Positions 51,821 through 62,913 of a stretch of 64,000 nt of DNA are shown here, piece by piece. Origin of the DNA: Leuctra nigra (taxonomy: Eukaryota; Arthropoda; Insecta; Plecoptera; Leuctridae); contig CAKOGZ010000157.1 of the NCBI GenBank assembly GCA_934045905.1, positions 186,001-250,000 on the forward strand. Direction: 5' to 3'. Within the stretch, counting starts at the first letter, position 1, and each line of letters opens with the position of its first letter. Both the position numbers and the translations under genes were made by a program. The notes beneath the pieces were generated by a model. It was not told the origin of the DNA and made no database searches. It saw only the letters and a list, made by a program, of their open reading frames with translations.

Positions 51821-52207
51821 TGTAACGGTTTGAATTCGGCGCTGGCGCCAACGTCAAGTCGTTACCATTAGCCGGCATTTGTACCCATATTTGGAGGGTC
51901 GCCTAGAGCAGAAAAGATGTCATGCGCAATGGTCAATGATAGTCGAGTTCGCGGATCGGCGACCTGAGCTCATTCTCTTTCTCTGGCTGACCGTCGTCGA
52001 CTTCACATCGCCGCGTGAGTAGTGTTTAAATGTAGATTGTAACCACGCTAAGTTGTAGCGGATATAACGTAGTGCGACTGGTCGTCCAGCCCCTACTTGC
52101 AGGTTCAATCTTGAGCTTTGTTAACAGAATCATTATTGTGCCCCTGTGGCCTACTTGAAATAGAGTAGTTAATGTATTTTGTCGTTGCGTAGTTTTTGTA
52201 TTGCAAT

Positions 52208-52225
52208 CAAGTGTGGCCACACTTG
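52208..52225. repeat. Perfect 18-bp palindrome CAAGTGTGGCCACACTTG in the LTR
   Basis: Perfect inverted repeat with no loop. Beyond one unpaired base, the flanks CAAT and ATTG continue the pairing for four more bases. It lies in what would be U3 if the element is on the + strand. Such a dyad could bind a dimeric regulator; no factor is identified. Confidence 0.85.
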
Positions 52226-52230
52226 GATTG

Positions 52231-52242
52231 TCTCCGCGGAGA
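52231..52242. repeat. Perfect 12-bp palindrome TCTCCGCGGAGA in the LTR
   Basis: It sits five bases after the 18-bp palindrome. Two perfect palindromes this close in a 1-kb element are unlikely by chance and suggest a regulatory cluster. Confidence 0.82.
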
Positions 52243-52362
52243 GTCAGGCAGTCAGGGAAAGGGCACCCTTTTCGGATCATCAAACCTATCTAAATTCAAC
52301 ATTGTATTAAGTAAGTCCAGTAATCTTAGAACGTCGTCTGTACGAGTTCTATTTATGTAAAT

Positions 52363-52455
52363 GTCCGAAGTAGTTCGGCGAGCATCATATCAAGAAGTGT
52401 AAGTAACGAGTTGTTATAATTACTAGTAAAAGTCCGAATCAGTTCGGCAAGCAAC
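52363..52455. repeat. Two copies of a CCGAA-N4-TTCGG hairpin motif, 69 bp apart
   Basis: The stems are CCGAA at 52365-52369 with TTCGG at 52374-52378, and CCGAA at 52434-52438 with TTCGG at 52443-52447. Similarity extends on both sides (gtccgaa...agttcggc then agca), so this is a diverged direct repeat of about 24 bp as well as a dyad. Confidence 0.82.
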
Positions 52456-52488
52456 ATTGCACTGTCGTTATTTTATAATTGTATTGTA

Positions 52489-52494
52489 TCAGTC
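52489..52494 (+). promoter_or_regulatory. Possible initiator (TCAGTC) in the LTR
   Basis: TCAGTC fits the arthropod initiator consensus TCAKTY and would put the U3/R border near 52491, about 200 bp before the AATAAA. The nearest AT-rich TATA-like string (TATAAT at 52474) is only 17 bp upstream, too close for a classical TATA box. This is a weak, position-based call. Confidence 0.25.
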
Positions 52495-52685
52495 TTATTT
52501 GCTATTCATTCAATTGCATGTGTTGTGTTGCCTCCAGGCACACAGCTGATGAGGTTACGACCTGTGTTGTACACAGAGTCCATTTACGCGAGGAGGTCAA
52601 ACCCCCGGTAATCTGTTATCTCATTCTGATCATTTGTATGTTGTGTTTATTTGACTGTTCATTTATTCCTCACTTGAGGTTATGT

Positions 52686-52691
52686 AATAAA
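52686..52691 (+). terminator. Candidate polyadenylation signal AATAAA in the LTR
   Basis: Exact AATAAA about 200 bp before the 3' end, followed by T/G-containing sequence. Its position is reasonable for the end of R in a + strand LTR. The hexamer alone is common in AT-rich DNA. Confidence 0.4.
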
Positions 52692-52887
52692 ACCATAATT
52701 AATGTCAACTGGACATCACAGCCTTATGTCTTGATAGTCTAGCACCTAGTTCTGATCCTATTGCTCTCGCTCATGTCGTGTCTCTCTCTTTGTCAACTAC
52801 CACGAGATCACCCGCCCACACCCATCTCCAGCTGTTGCTAGCCCGGCACTGGTTATTTCTGCCCGAGGCGACGACGCCGGCGTGGCA

Positions 52888-52891
52888 ATAT
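52888..52891. repeat. Target-site duplication, right copy (ATAT)
   Basis: ATAT immediately after GTGGCA. The satellite then continues with gagctacttct exactly where it stopped on the left. Confidence 0.72.
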
Positions 52892-55800
52892 GAGCTACTT
52901 CTAAAGTGGCACCCCCCTGTTTTTATCGAATTTTCTTGAAGCCTACACTACGTTATGCCGAGAAATGTAATAAAACACTTTTCGAAAAAAAATAGGCTTA
53001 AAAAAAAATTATAAAAAAGAACCCCACGCTGCCCCCTTGGAGTCGCCCGACGCTGCCCTGTCAGATTACTATATAATAAAGTTAGGTTAATACAGGTTAG
53101 CGAAGCGAGCGTAGCTGACTCATCACAAGCTTTAACCTCCATTGACTAAAAAATGGATGAAAACCTAGGAAATGAGGAAAATCTAAGGAACATCGTTAAT
53201 TGTTACATTGTTACCTTTGTAGGCTAACCTACATTGTTGGTCAATATACATTGACAAAAAAATGGATGAAAATCTATCGGGGGTGGACCCATCAGCTTCT
53301 GAATAACATGAACAGTTAATTCCGGCGAATCGGAGAGTCTGACATAAAAAAGTGTTTCTGCACTTTTTAAGCCTCTCACCATCTACTATATAGGGTAACG
53401 TTGTCAACTCTCTTAGAGTTATAGATTCGTCACAAAGTAGGAAACAAATAAAAAAATATCAATATGAGCTACTTCTAAAGTGGCACCCCCCTATTTTTAT
53501 CGAATTTTCTTGAAGCCTAACGTTATGCCGAGAAATGAAATAAAACACTTTTCGAAAATAATAGGCTTAACATTAACATGTAAAAAAAAATCTCCCCTCT
53601 GTCTCCTGGAGTCGCCCGACGTTGCCCGGTCAGATAATTTTATAATAAAGTTAGGTTAGGGTAGGTTAGCGAAGCGAGCGAAGCGAGCGTAGCTGACCCT
53701 TAACAAGCTTTAACCTACAGTGACAAAAAATTGATGAAAACCTATCAGGATTGTGCCCTTCTGCTTCTGAAGGACATAAACTAAGAAATGCGGCGTATCG
53801 GAGCGTCTGACAGAAAAAAGTGTTTCTGCACTTTTTAAGCCTCTCTCCATCATCCATATGGTGTATCATTTTCAGCTCTCTAAGAGTAATAGATTCGTCA
53901 CAAAGTAGGAAACAAACAAAACTTTTTCAATATGACCTACTTCTAAAGAGGCACCCCCCCTGTTTTTATCGAATTTTCTTGATGCCTACACAACGTTATG
54001 CCGAGAAATGTAATAAAACACTTTTCGAAAAAAAATAGGCTTATAAATAAAATTATAAAAAAGAACCCCACTCTGCCCCCTTGGAGTCGCCCGACGCTGC
54101 CCCGTCAGATTATTATATAATAAAGTTAGGTTAATACAGGTTAGCGAAGCGAGCTTAGCTGACTCATCACAAGCTTTAACCTCCATTGACTAAAAAATGG
54201 ATGAAAACCTAGGAAATGAGGAAAATCTAAGGAACATTGTTAATTGTTACATTGTTTCCTTTGTAGGCTAACTTACATTGTTGGTCAATATACATTGACA
54301 AAAAAATGGATGAAAAACTATCGGGGGTGGACCCATCAGCTTCTGAATATCATGAACAGTTAATTCCGGCGAATCGGAGAGTCTGACATAAAAAAGTGTT
54401 TCTGCACTTTTTAAGCCTCTCTCCATCATCTATATGGTGTATCATTTTCAGCTCTCTAAGAGTAATAGATTCGTCACAAAGTAGGAAACAAACTAAATTT
54501 TTTCAATATGAGCTACTTCTAAAGTGGCACCCCCCTGTTTTTATCGAATTTTCTTGAAGCCTACACTACGTTATGCCGAGAAATGTAATAAAACACTTTT
54601 CGAAAAAAAATAGGCTTAAAAAAAAAATTATAAAAAAGAACCCCACGCTGCCCCCTTGGAGTCGCCCGACGCTGCCCTGTCAGATTACTATATAATAAAG
54701 TTAGGTTAATACAGGTTAGCGAAGCGAGCGTAGCTGACTCATCACAAGCTTTAACCTCCATTGACTAAAAAATGGATGAAAACCTAGGAAATGAGGAAAA
54801 TCTAAGGAACATTGTTAATTGTTACATTGTTACCTTTGTAGGCTAACCTACATTGTTGGTCAATATACATTGACAAAAAAATGGATGAAAATCTATCGGG
54901 GGTGGACCCATCAGCTTCTGAATAACATGAACAGTTAATTCCGGCGAATCGGAGAGTCTGACATAAAAAAGTGTTTCTGCACTTTTTAAGCCTCTCACCA
55001 TCTTCTATATAGGGTAACGTTGTCAACTCTCTTAGAGTTATAGATTCGTCACAAAGTAGGAAACAAATAAAAAAATATCAATATGAGCTACTTCTAAAGT
55101 GGCACCCCCCTATTTTTATCGAATTTTCTTGAAGCCTAACGTTATGCCGAGAAATGAAATAAAACACTTTCGAAAATAATAGGCTTAACATTAACATGTA
55201 AAAAAAAATCTCCCCTCTGTCTCCTGGAGTCGCCCGACGTTGCCCGGTCAGATAATTTTATAATAAAGTTAGGTTAGGGTAGGTTAGCGAAGCGAGCGAA
55301 GCGAGCGTAGCTGACCCTTAACAAGCTTTAACCTACAGTGACAAAAAATTGATGAAAACCTATCAGGATTGTGCCCTTCTGCTTCTGAAGGACATAAACT
55401 AAGAAATGCGGCGTATCGGAGCGTCTGACAGAAAAAAGTGTTTCTGCACTTTTTAAGCCTCTCTCCATCATCTATATGGTGTATCATTTTCAGCTCTCTA
55501 AGAGTAATAGATTCGTCACAAAGTAGGAAACAAACTAAATGTTTTCAATATGAGCTACTTCTAAAGTGGCACCCCCCTGTTTTTATCGAATTTTCTTGAA
55601 GCCTACACAACGTTATGCCGAGAAATGTAATAAAACACTTTTCGAAAAAAAATAGGCTTAAAAACAAAATTATAAAAAAGGACCCCACGCTGCCCCCTTG
55701 GAGTCGCCCGACGCTGCCCTGTCAGATTACTATATAATAAAGTTAGGTTAATACAGGTTAGCGAAGCGAGCGTAGCTGACTCATCACAAGCTTTAACCTC

Positions 55801-56902
55801 CATTGACTAAAAAATGGATGAAAACCTAGGAAATGAGGAAAATCTAAGGAACATTGTTAATTGTTACATTGTTGCCTTTGTAGGCTAACCTACATTGTTG
55901 GTCAATATACATTGACAAAAAAATGGATGAAAAGCTATCGGGGGTGGACCCATCAGCTTCTGAATATCATGAACAGTTAATTCCGGCGAATCGGAGAGTC
56001 TGACATAAAAAAGTGTTTCTGCACATTTTAAGCCTCTCTCCATCATCTATATGGTGTATCATTTTCAGCTCTCTAAGAGTAATAGATTCGTCACAAAGTA
56101 GGAAACAAACTAAATTTTTTCAATATGAGCTACTTCTAAAGTGGCACTGCCCTGTTTTTATCGAATTTTCTTGAAGCCTACACAACGTTATGCCGAGAAA
56201 TGTAATAAAACACTTTTCGAAAAAAAATAGGCTTAAAAACAAAATTATAAAAAAGAACCCCACGCTGCCCCCTTGGAGTCGCCCGACGCTGCCCTGTCAG
56301 ATTACTATATAATAAAGTTAGGTTAATACAGGTTAGCGAAGCGAGCGTAGCTGACTCATCACAAGCTTTAACCTCCATTGACTAAAAAATGGATGAAAAC
56401 CTAGGAAATGAGGAAAATCTAAGGAACATTGTTAATTGTTACATTGTTTCCTTTGTAGGCTAACCTACATTGTTGGTCAATATACATTGACAAAAAAATT
56501 GATGAAAAGCTATCGGGGGTGGACCCATCAGCTTCTGAATATCATGAACAGTTAATTCCGGCGAATCGGAGAGTCTGACATAAAAAAGTGTTTCTGCACA
56601 TTTTAAGCCTCTCTCCATCATCTATATGGTGTATCATTTTCAGCTCTCTAAGAGTAATAGATTCGTCACAAAGTAGGAAACAAACTAAATTTTTTCAATA
56701 TGAGCTACTTCTAAAGTGGCACTGCCCTGTTTTTATCGAATTTTCTTGAAGCCTACACAACGTTATGCCGAGAAATGTAATAAAACACTTTTCGAAAAAA
56801 AATAGGCTTAAAAACAAAATTATAAAAAAGAACCCCACGCTGCCCCCTTGGAGTCGCCCGACGCTGCCCTGTCAGATTACTATATAATAAAGTTAGGTTA
56901 AT

Positions 56903-59098
56903 ACAGGTTAGCAAAGCGAGCGTAGCTGACTCATCACAAGCTTTAACCTCCATTGACTAAAAAATGGATGAAAACCTAGGAAATGAGGAAAATCTAAGGA
57001 ACATTGTTAATTGTTACATTGTTACCTTTGTAGGCTAACCTACATTGTTGGTCAATATACATTGACAAAAAAATGGATGAAAATCTATCGGGGGTGGACC
57101 CATCAGCTTCTGAATAACATGAACAGTTAATTCCGGCGAATCGGAGAGTCTGACATAAAAAAGTGTTTCTGCACTTTTTAAGCCTCTCACCATCTACTAT
57201 ATAGGGTAACGTTGTCAACTCTCTTAGAGTTATAGATTCGTCACAAAGTAGGAAACAAATAAAAAAATATCAATATGAGCTACTTCTAAAGTGGCACCCC
57301 CCCCCTATTTTTATCGAATTTTCTTGAAGCCTAACGTTATGCCGATAAATGAAATAAAACACTTTTCGAAAATAATAGGCTTAACATTAACATGTAAAAA
57401 AAAATCTCCCCTCTGTCTCCTGGAGTCGCCCGACGTTGCCCGGTCAGATAATTTTATAATAAAGTTAGGTTAGGGTAGGTTAGCGAAGCGAGCGAAGCGA
57501 GCGTAGCTGACCCTTAACAAGCTTTAACCTACAGTGACAAAAAATTGATGAAAACCTATCAGGATTGTGCCCTTCTGCTTCTGAAGGACATAAACTAAGA
57601 AATGCGGCGTATCGGAGCGTCTGACAGAAAAAAGTGTTTCTGCACTTTTTAAGCCTCTCTCCATCATCTATATGGTGTATCATTTTCAGCTCTCTAAGAG
57701 TAATAGATTCGTCACAAAGTAGGAAACAAACTAAATGTTTTCAATATGAGCTACTTCTAAAGTGGCACCCCCCTGTTTTTATCGAATTTTCTTGAAGCCT
57801 ACACAACGTTATGCCGAGAAATGTAATAAAACACTTTTCGAAAAAAAATAGGCTTAAAAACAAAATTATAAAAAAGGACCCCACGCTGCCCCCTTGGAGT
57901 CGCCCGACGCTGCCCTGTCAGATTACTATATAATAAAGTTAGGTTAATACAGGTTAGCGAAGCGAGCGTAGCTGACTCATCACAAGCTTTAACCTCCATT
58001 GACTAAAAAATGGATGAAAACCTAGGAAATGAGGAAAATCTAAGGAACATTGTTAATTGTTACATTGTTGCCTTTGTAGGCTAACCTACATTGTTGGTCA
58101 ATATACATTGACAAAAAAATGGATGAAAAGCTATCGGGGGTGGACCCATCAGCTTCTGAATATCATGAACAGTTAATTCCGGCGAATCGGAGAGTCTGAC
58201 ATAAAAAAGTGTTTCTGCACATTTTAAGCCTCTCTCCATCATCTATATGGTGTATCATTTTCAGCTCTCTAAGAGTAATAGATTCGTCACAAAGTAGGAA
58301 ACAAACTAAATTTTTTCAATATGAGCTACTTCTAAAGTGGCACTGCCCTGTTTTTATCGAATTTTCTTGAAGCCTACACAACGTTATGCCGAGAAATGTA
58401 ATAAAACACTTTTCGAAAAAAAATAGGCTTAAAAACAAAATTATAAAAAAGAACCCCACGCTGCCCCCTTGGAGTCGCCCGACGCTGCCCTGTCAGATTA
58501 CTATATAATAAAGTTAGGTTAATACAGGTTAGCGAAGCGAGCGTAGCTGACTCATCACAAGCTTTAACCTCCATTGACTAAAAAATGGATGAAAACCTAG
58601 GAAATGAGGAAAATCTAAGGAACATTGTTAATTGTTACATTGTTTCCTTTGTAGGCTAACCTACATTGTTGGTCAATATACATTGACAAAAAAATTGATG
58701 AAAAGCTATCGGGGGTGGACCCATCAGCTTCTGAATATCATGAACAGTTAATTCCGGCGAATCGGAGAGTCTGACATAAAAAAGTGTTTCTGCACATTTT
58801 AAGCCTCTCTCCATCATCTATATGGTGTATCATTTTCAGCTCTCTAAGAGTAATAGATTCGTCACAAAGTAGGAAACAAACTAAATTTTTTCAATATGAG
58901 CTACTTCTAAAGTGGCACTGCCCTGTTTTTATCGAATTTTCTTGAAGCCTACACAACGTTATGCCGAGAAATGTAATAAAACACTTTTCGAAAAAAAATA
59001 GGCTTAAAAACAAAATTATAAAAAAGAACCCCACGCTGCCCCCTTGGAGTCGCCCGACGCTGCCCTGTCAGATTACTATATAATAAAGTTAGGTTAAT
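56903..59098 (+). repeat. HOR block, 4 monomers c-s-a-b, 2,196 bp
   Basis: Monomer starts are 56903 c (9-C tract, 572 bp, gccgataaatg), 57475 s, 57949 a and 58524 b (aaaaattgatgaaaagc). With the preceding s-a-b it forms a tandem pair: 55279-57474 and 57475-59670 share the 9-C tract in c and the attgatg variant in b. It reverts to the simple 4-monomer form seen at 5431-9819. Confidence 0.92.
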
Positions 59099-62000
59099 AC
59101 AGGTTAGCAAAGCGAGCGTAGCTGACTCATCACAAGCTTTAACCTCCATTGACTAAAAAATGGATGAAAACCTAGGAAATGAGGAAAATCTAAGGAACAT
59201 TGTTAATTGTTACATTGTTACCTTTGTAGGCTAACCTACATTGTTGGTCAATATACATTGACAAAAAAATGGATGAAAATCTATCGGGGGTGGACCCATC
59301 AGCTTCTGAATAACATGAACAGTTAATTCCGGCGAATCGGAGAGTCTGACATAAAAAAGTGTTTCTGCACTTTTTAAGCCTCTCACCATCTACTATATAG
59401 GGTAACGTTGTCAACTCTCTTAGAGTTATAGATTCGTCACAAAGTAGGAAACAAATAAAAAAATATCAATATGAGCTACTTCTAAAGTGGCACCCCCCCC
59501 CTATTTTTATCGAATTTTCTTGAAGCCTAACGTTATGCCGAGAAATGAAATAAAACACTTTTCGAAAATAATAGGCTTAACATTAACATGTAAAAAAAAA
59601 TCTCCCCTCTGTCTCCTGGAGTCGCCCGACGTTGCCCGGTCAGATAATTTTATAATAAAGTTAGGTTAGGGTAGGTTAGCGAAGCGAGCGAAGCGAGCGT
59701 AGCTGACCCTTAACAAGCTTTAACCTACAGTGACAAAAAATTGATGAAAACCTATCAGGATTGTGCCCTTCTGCTTCTGAAGGACATAAACTAAGAAATG
59801 CGGCGTATCGGAGCGTCTGACAGAAAAAAGTGTTTCTGCACTTTTTAAGCCTCTCTCCATCATCCATATGGTGTATCATTTTCAGCTCTCTAAGAGTAAT
59901 AGATTCGTCACAAAGTAGGAAACAAACAAAACTTTTTCAATATGACCTACTTCTAAAGTGGCACCCCCCCTGTTTTTATCGAATTTTCTTGATGCCTACA
60001 CAACGTTATGCCGAGAAATGTAATAAAACACTTTTCGAAAAAAAATAGGCTTATAAATAAAATTATAAAAAAGAACCCCACTCTGCCCCCTTGGAGTCGC
60101 CCGACGCTGCCCCGTCAGATTATTATATAATAAAGTTAGGTTAATACAGGTTAGCGAAGCGAGCTTAGCTGACTCATCACAAGCTTTAACCTCCATTGAC
60201 TAAAAAATGGATGAAAACCTAGGAAATGAGGAAAATCTAAGGAACATTGTTAATTGTTACATTGTTTCCTTTGTAGGCTAACTTACATTGTTGGTCAATA
60301 TACATTGACAAAAAAATGGATGAAAAACTATCGGGGGTGGACCCATCAGCTTCTGAATATCATGAACAGTTAATTCCGGCGAATCGGAGAGTCTGACATA
60401 AAAAAGTGTTTCTGCACTTTTTAAGCCTCTCTCCATCATCTATATGGTGTATCATTTTCAGCTCTCTAAGAGTAATAGATTCGTCACAAAGTAGGAAACA
60501 AACTAAATTTTTTCAATATGAGCTACTTCTAAAGTGGCACCCCCCTGTTTTTATCGAATTTTCTTGAAGCCTACACTACGTTATGCCGAGAAATGTAATA
60601 AAACACTTTTCGAAAAAAAATAGGCTTAAAAAAAAAATTATAAAAAAGAACCCCACGCTGCCCCCTTGGAGTCGCCCGACGCTGCCCTGTCAGATTACTA
60701 TATAATAAAGTTAGGTTAATACAGGTTAGCGAAGCGAGCGTAGCTGACTCATCACAAGCTTTAACCTCCATTGACTAAAAAATGGATGAAAACCTAGGAA
60801 ATGAGGAAAATCTAAGGAACATTGTTAATTGTTACATTGTTACCTTTGTAGGCTAACCTACATTGTTGGTCAATATACATTGACAAAAAAATGGATGAAA
60901 ATCTATCGGGGGTGGACCCATCAGCTTCTGAATAACATGAACAGTTAATTCCGGCGAATCGGAGAGTCTGACATAAAAAAGTGTTTCTGCACTTTTTAAG
61001 CCTCTCACCATCTACTATATAGGGTAACGTTGTCAACTCTCTTAGAGTTATAGATTCGTCACAAAGTAGGAAACAAATAAAAAAATATCAATATGAGCTA
61101 CTTCTAAAGTGGCACCCCCCTATTTTTATCGAATTTTCTTGAAGCCTAACGTTATGCCGAGAAATGAAATAAAACACTTTTCGAAAATAATAGGCTTAAC
61201 ATTAACATGTAAAAAAAAATCTCCCCTCTGTCTCCTGGAGTCGCCCGACGTTGCCCGGTCAGATAATTTTATAATAAAATTAGGTTAGGGTAGGTTAGCG
61301 AAGCGAGCGAAGCGAGCGTAGCTGACCCTTAACAAGCTTTAACCTACAGTGACAAAAAATTGATGAAAACCTATCAGGATTGTGCCCTTCTGCTTCTGAA
61401 GGACATAAACTAAGAAATGCGGCGTATCGGAGCGTCTGACAGAAAAAAGTGTTTCTGCACTTTTTAAGCCTCTCTCCATCATCTATATGGTGTATCATTT
61501 TCAGCTCTCTAAGAGTAATAGATTCGTCACAAAGTAGGAAACAAACTAAATGTTTTCAATATGAGCTACTTCTAAAGTGGCACCCCCCTGTTTTTATCGA
61601 ATTTTCTTGAAGCCTACACAACGTTATGCCGAGAAATGTAATAAAACACTTTTCGAAAAAAAATAGGCTTAAAAACAAAATTATAAAAAAGGACCCCACG
61701 CTGCCCCCATGGAGTCGCCCGACGCTGCCCTGTCAGATTACTATATAATAAAGTTAGGTTAATACAGGTTAGCGAAGCGAGCGTAGCTGACTCATCACAA
61801 GCTTTAACCTCCATTGACTAAAAAATGGATGAAAACCTAGGAAATGAGGAAAATCTAAGGAACATTGTTAATTGATACATTGTTGCCTTTGTAGGCTAAC
61901 CTACATTGTTGGTCAATATACATTGACAAAAAAATGGATGAAAAGCTATCGGGGGTGGACCCATCAGCTTCTGAATATCATGAACAGTTAATTCCGGCGA

Positions 62001-62913
62001 ATCGGAGAGTCTGACATAAAAAAGTGTTTCTGCACATTTTAAGCCCTTCTCCATCATCTATATGGTGTATCATTTTTAGCTCTCTAAGAGTAATAGATTC
62101 GTCACAAAGTAGGAAACAAACTAAATTTTTTCAATATGAGCTACTTCTAAAGTGGCACTGCCCTGTTTTTATCGAATTTTCTTGAAGCCTACACAACGTT
62201 ATGCCGAGAAATGTAATAAAACACTTTTCGAAAAAAAATAGGCTTAAAAACAAAATTATAAAAAAGAACCCCACGCTGCCCCCTTGGAGTCGCCCGACGC
62301 TGCCCTGTCAGATTACTATATAATAAAGTTAGGTTAATACAGGTTAGCGAAGCGAGCGTAGCTGACTCATCACAAGCTTTAACCTCCATTGACTAAAAAA
62401 TGGATGAAAACCTAGGAAATGAGGAAAATCTAAGGAACATTGTTAATTGTTACATTGTTACCTTTGTAGGCTAACCTACATTGTTGGTCAATATACATTG
62501 ACAAAAAAATGGATGAAAATCTATCGGGGGTGGACCCATCAGCTTCTGAATATCATGAACAGTTAATTCCGGTGAATCGGAGAGTCTGACATAAAAAAGT
62601 GTTTCTGCACATTTTAAGCCTCTCTCCATCATCTATATGGTGTATCATTTTCAGCTCTCTAAGAGTAATAGATTCGTCACAAAGTAGGAAACAAACTAAA
62701 TTTTTTCAATATGAGCTACTTCTAAAGTGGCACTGCCCTGTTTTTATCGAATTTTCTTGAAGCCTACACAACGTTATGCCGAGAAATGTAATAAAACACT
62801 TTTCGAAAAAAAATAGGCTTAAAAACAAAATTATAAAAAAGAACCCCACGCTGCCCCCTTGGAGTCGCCCGACGCTGCCTTGTCAGATTACTATATAATA
62901 AAGTTAGGTTAAT
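59099..62913 (+). repeat. HOR block, 7 monomers c-s'-e-d-s-a-hybrid, 3,815 bp
   Basis: Monomer starts are 59099 c (9-C tract), 59671 s', 60146 e, 60721 d (aaaattaggttaggg), 61290 s (cccccatggag), 61764 a (attgatacattg, aagcccttctcc) and 62339 hybrid. It has the same order as the type HOR at 20572, with the b position taken by a d/b recombinant. Confidence 0.92.
62339..62913 (+). repeat. Recombinant L monomer, class d 5' part joined to class b 3' part
   Basis: Class d through gaaaatcta (about 62520), then class b from gaatatc (about 62553), cacattttaag and ggcactgccctg. The switch falls in the same 32-bp interval as in 46588. It carries ggtgaatcgg and gctgccttgtcag, both unique. Confidence 0.85.

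Larger units (their letters stand above)
51821..52887. mobile_element. Probable solo LTR of a retrotransposon (1,067 bp)
   Basis: Non-satellite insertion with clean junctions. It begins TGTAACGG and ends GGCGTGGCA, so it has the TG...CA ends typical of LTRs. The target ATAT is duplicated (51817-51820 and 52888-52891). Ends are weakly inverted (TGtaACG against TGccACG). An AATAAA lies at 52686-52691, about 200 bp from the 3' end. There is no primer-binding site, polypurine tract, gag or pol, so it is one LTR alone, as left by recombination between two LTRs. A 4-bp target duplication fits several Ty3/gypsy elements and does not exclude BEL/Pao. Orientation + is suggested only by the AATAAA position. 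A non-autonomous DNA element is the main alternative. Confidence 0.66.
51447..53091 (+). repeat. Class e monomer split by an inserted element
   Basis: The 5' part 51447-51820 (374 bp) ends ttttttcaatat. The 3' part resumes at 52892 with gagctacttct. Joining the two parts leaves a normal e monomer of 574 bp, so nothing of the monomer was lost. It is the only interrupted monomer in the window. Confidence 0.95.
47738..56902 (+). repeat. HOR block, 15 monomers, 9,165 bp including the insertion
   Basis: Monomer starts are 47738 c, 48308 s', 48784 e, 49359 d, 49928 s', 50403 e/d recombinant, 50972 s', 51447 e (interrupted), 53092 d, 53661 s', 54136 e, 54711 d (568 bp), 55279 s, 55753 a and 56328 b. 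Without the 1,071 bp added by the insertion it is 8,094 bp. It has three s'-e-d units and no a-b until the end, so it looks like an expanded HOR. Confidence 0.9.

Noticed and set aside
52026..52130. tRNA-like B box (ggttcaatc) suggesting a SINE or tRNA
   Set aside because: No matching A box at the right distance, and the flanking bases cannot form a T-arm stem.
51920..52283. Two overlapping minus-strand ORFs (62 and 85 aa) in the inserted element
   Set aside because: Short, overlapping in different frames, no domain I recognise, and placed inside a probable LTR where no protein is expected.
52479..52742. 87-aa plus-strand ORF in the inserted element
   Set aside because: Begins near the possible initiator but is Cys-rich and hydrophobic without a known pattern, and it runs over the AATAAA. 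Length is within chance for 1 kb.
51821..52887. Helitron or TIR DNA transposon as the identity of the insertion
   Set aside because: No TC...CTRR ends, no insertion between A and T without duplication, and no terminal inverted repeat beyond a few bases. TG...CA with ATAT duplication fits an LTR better, though the alternative is not excluded.
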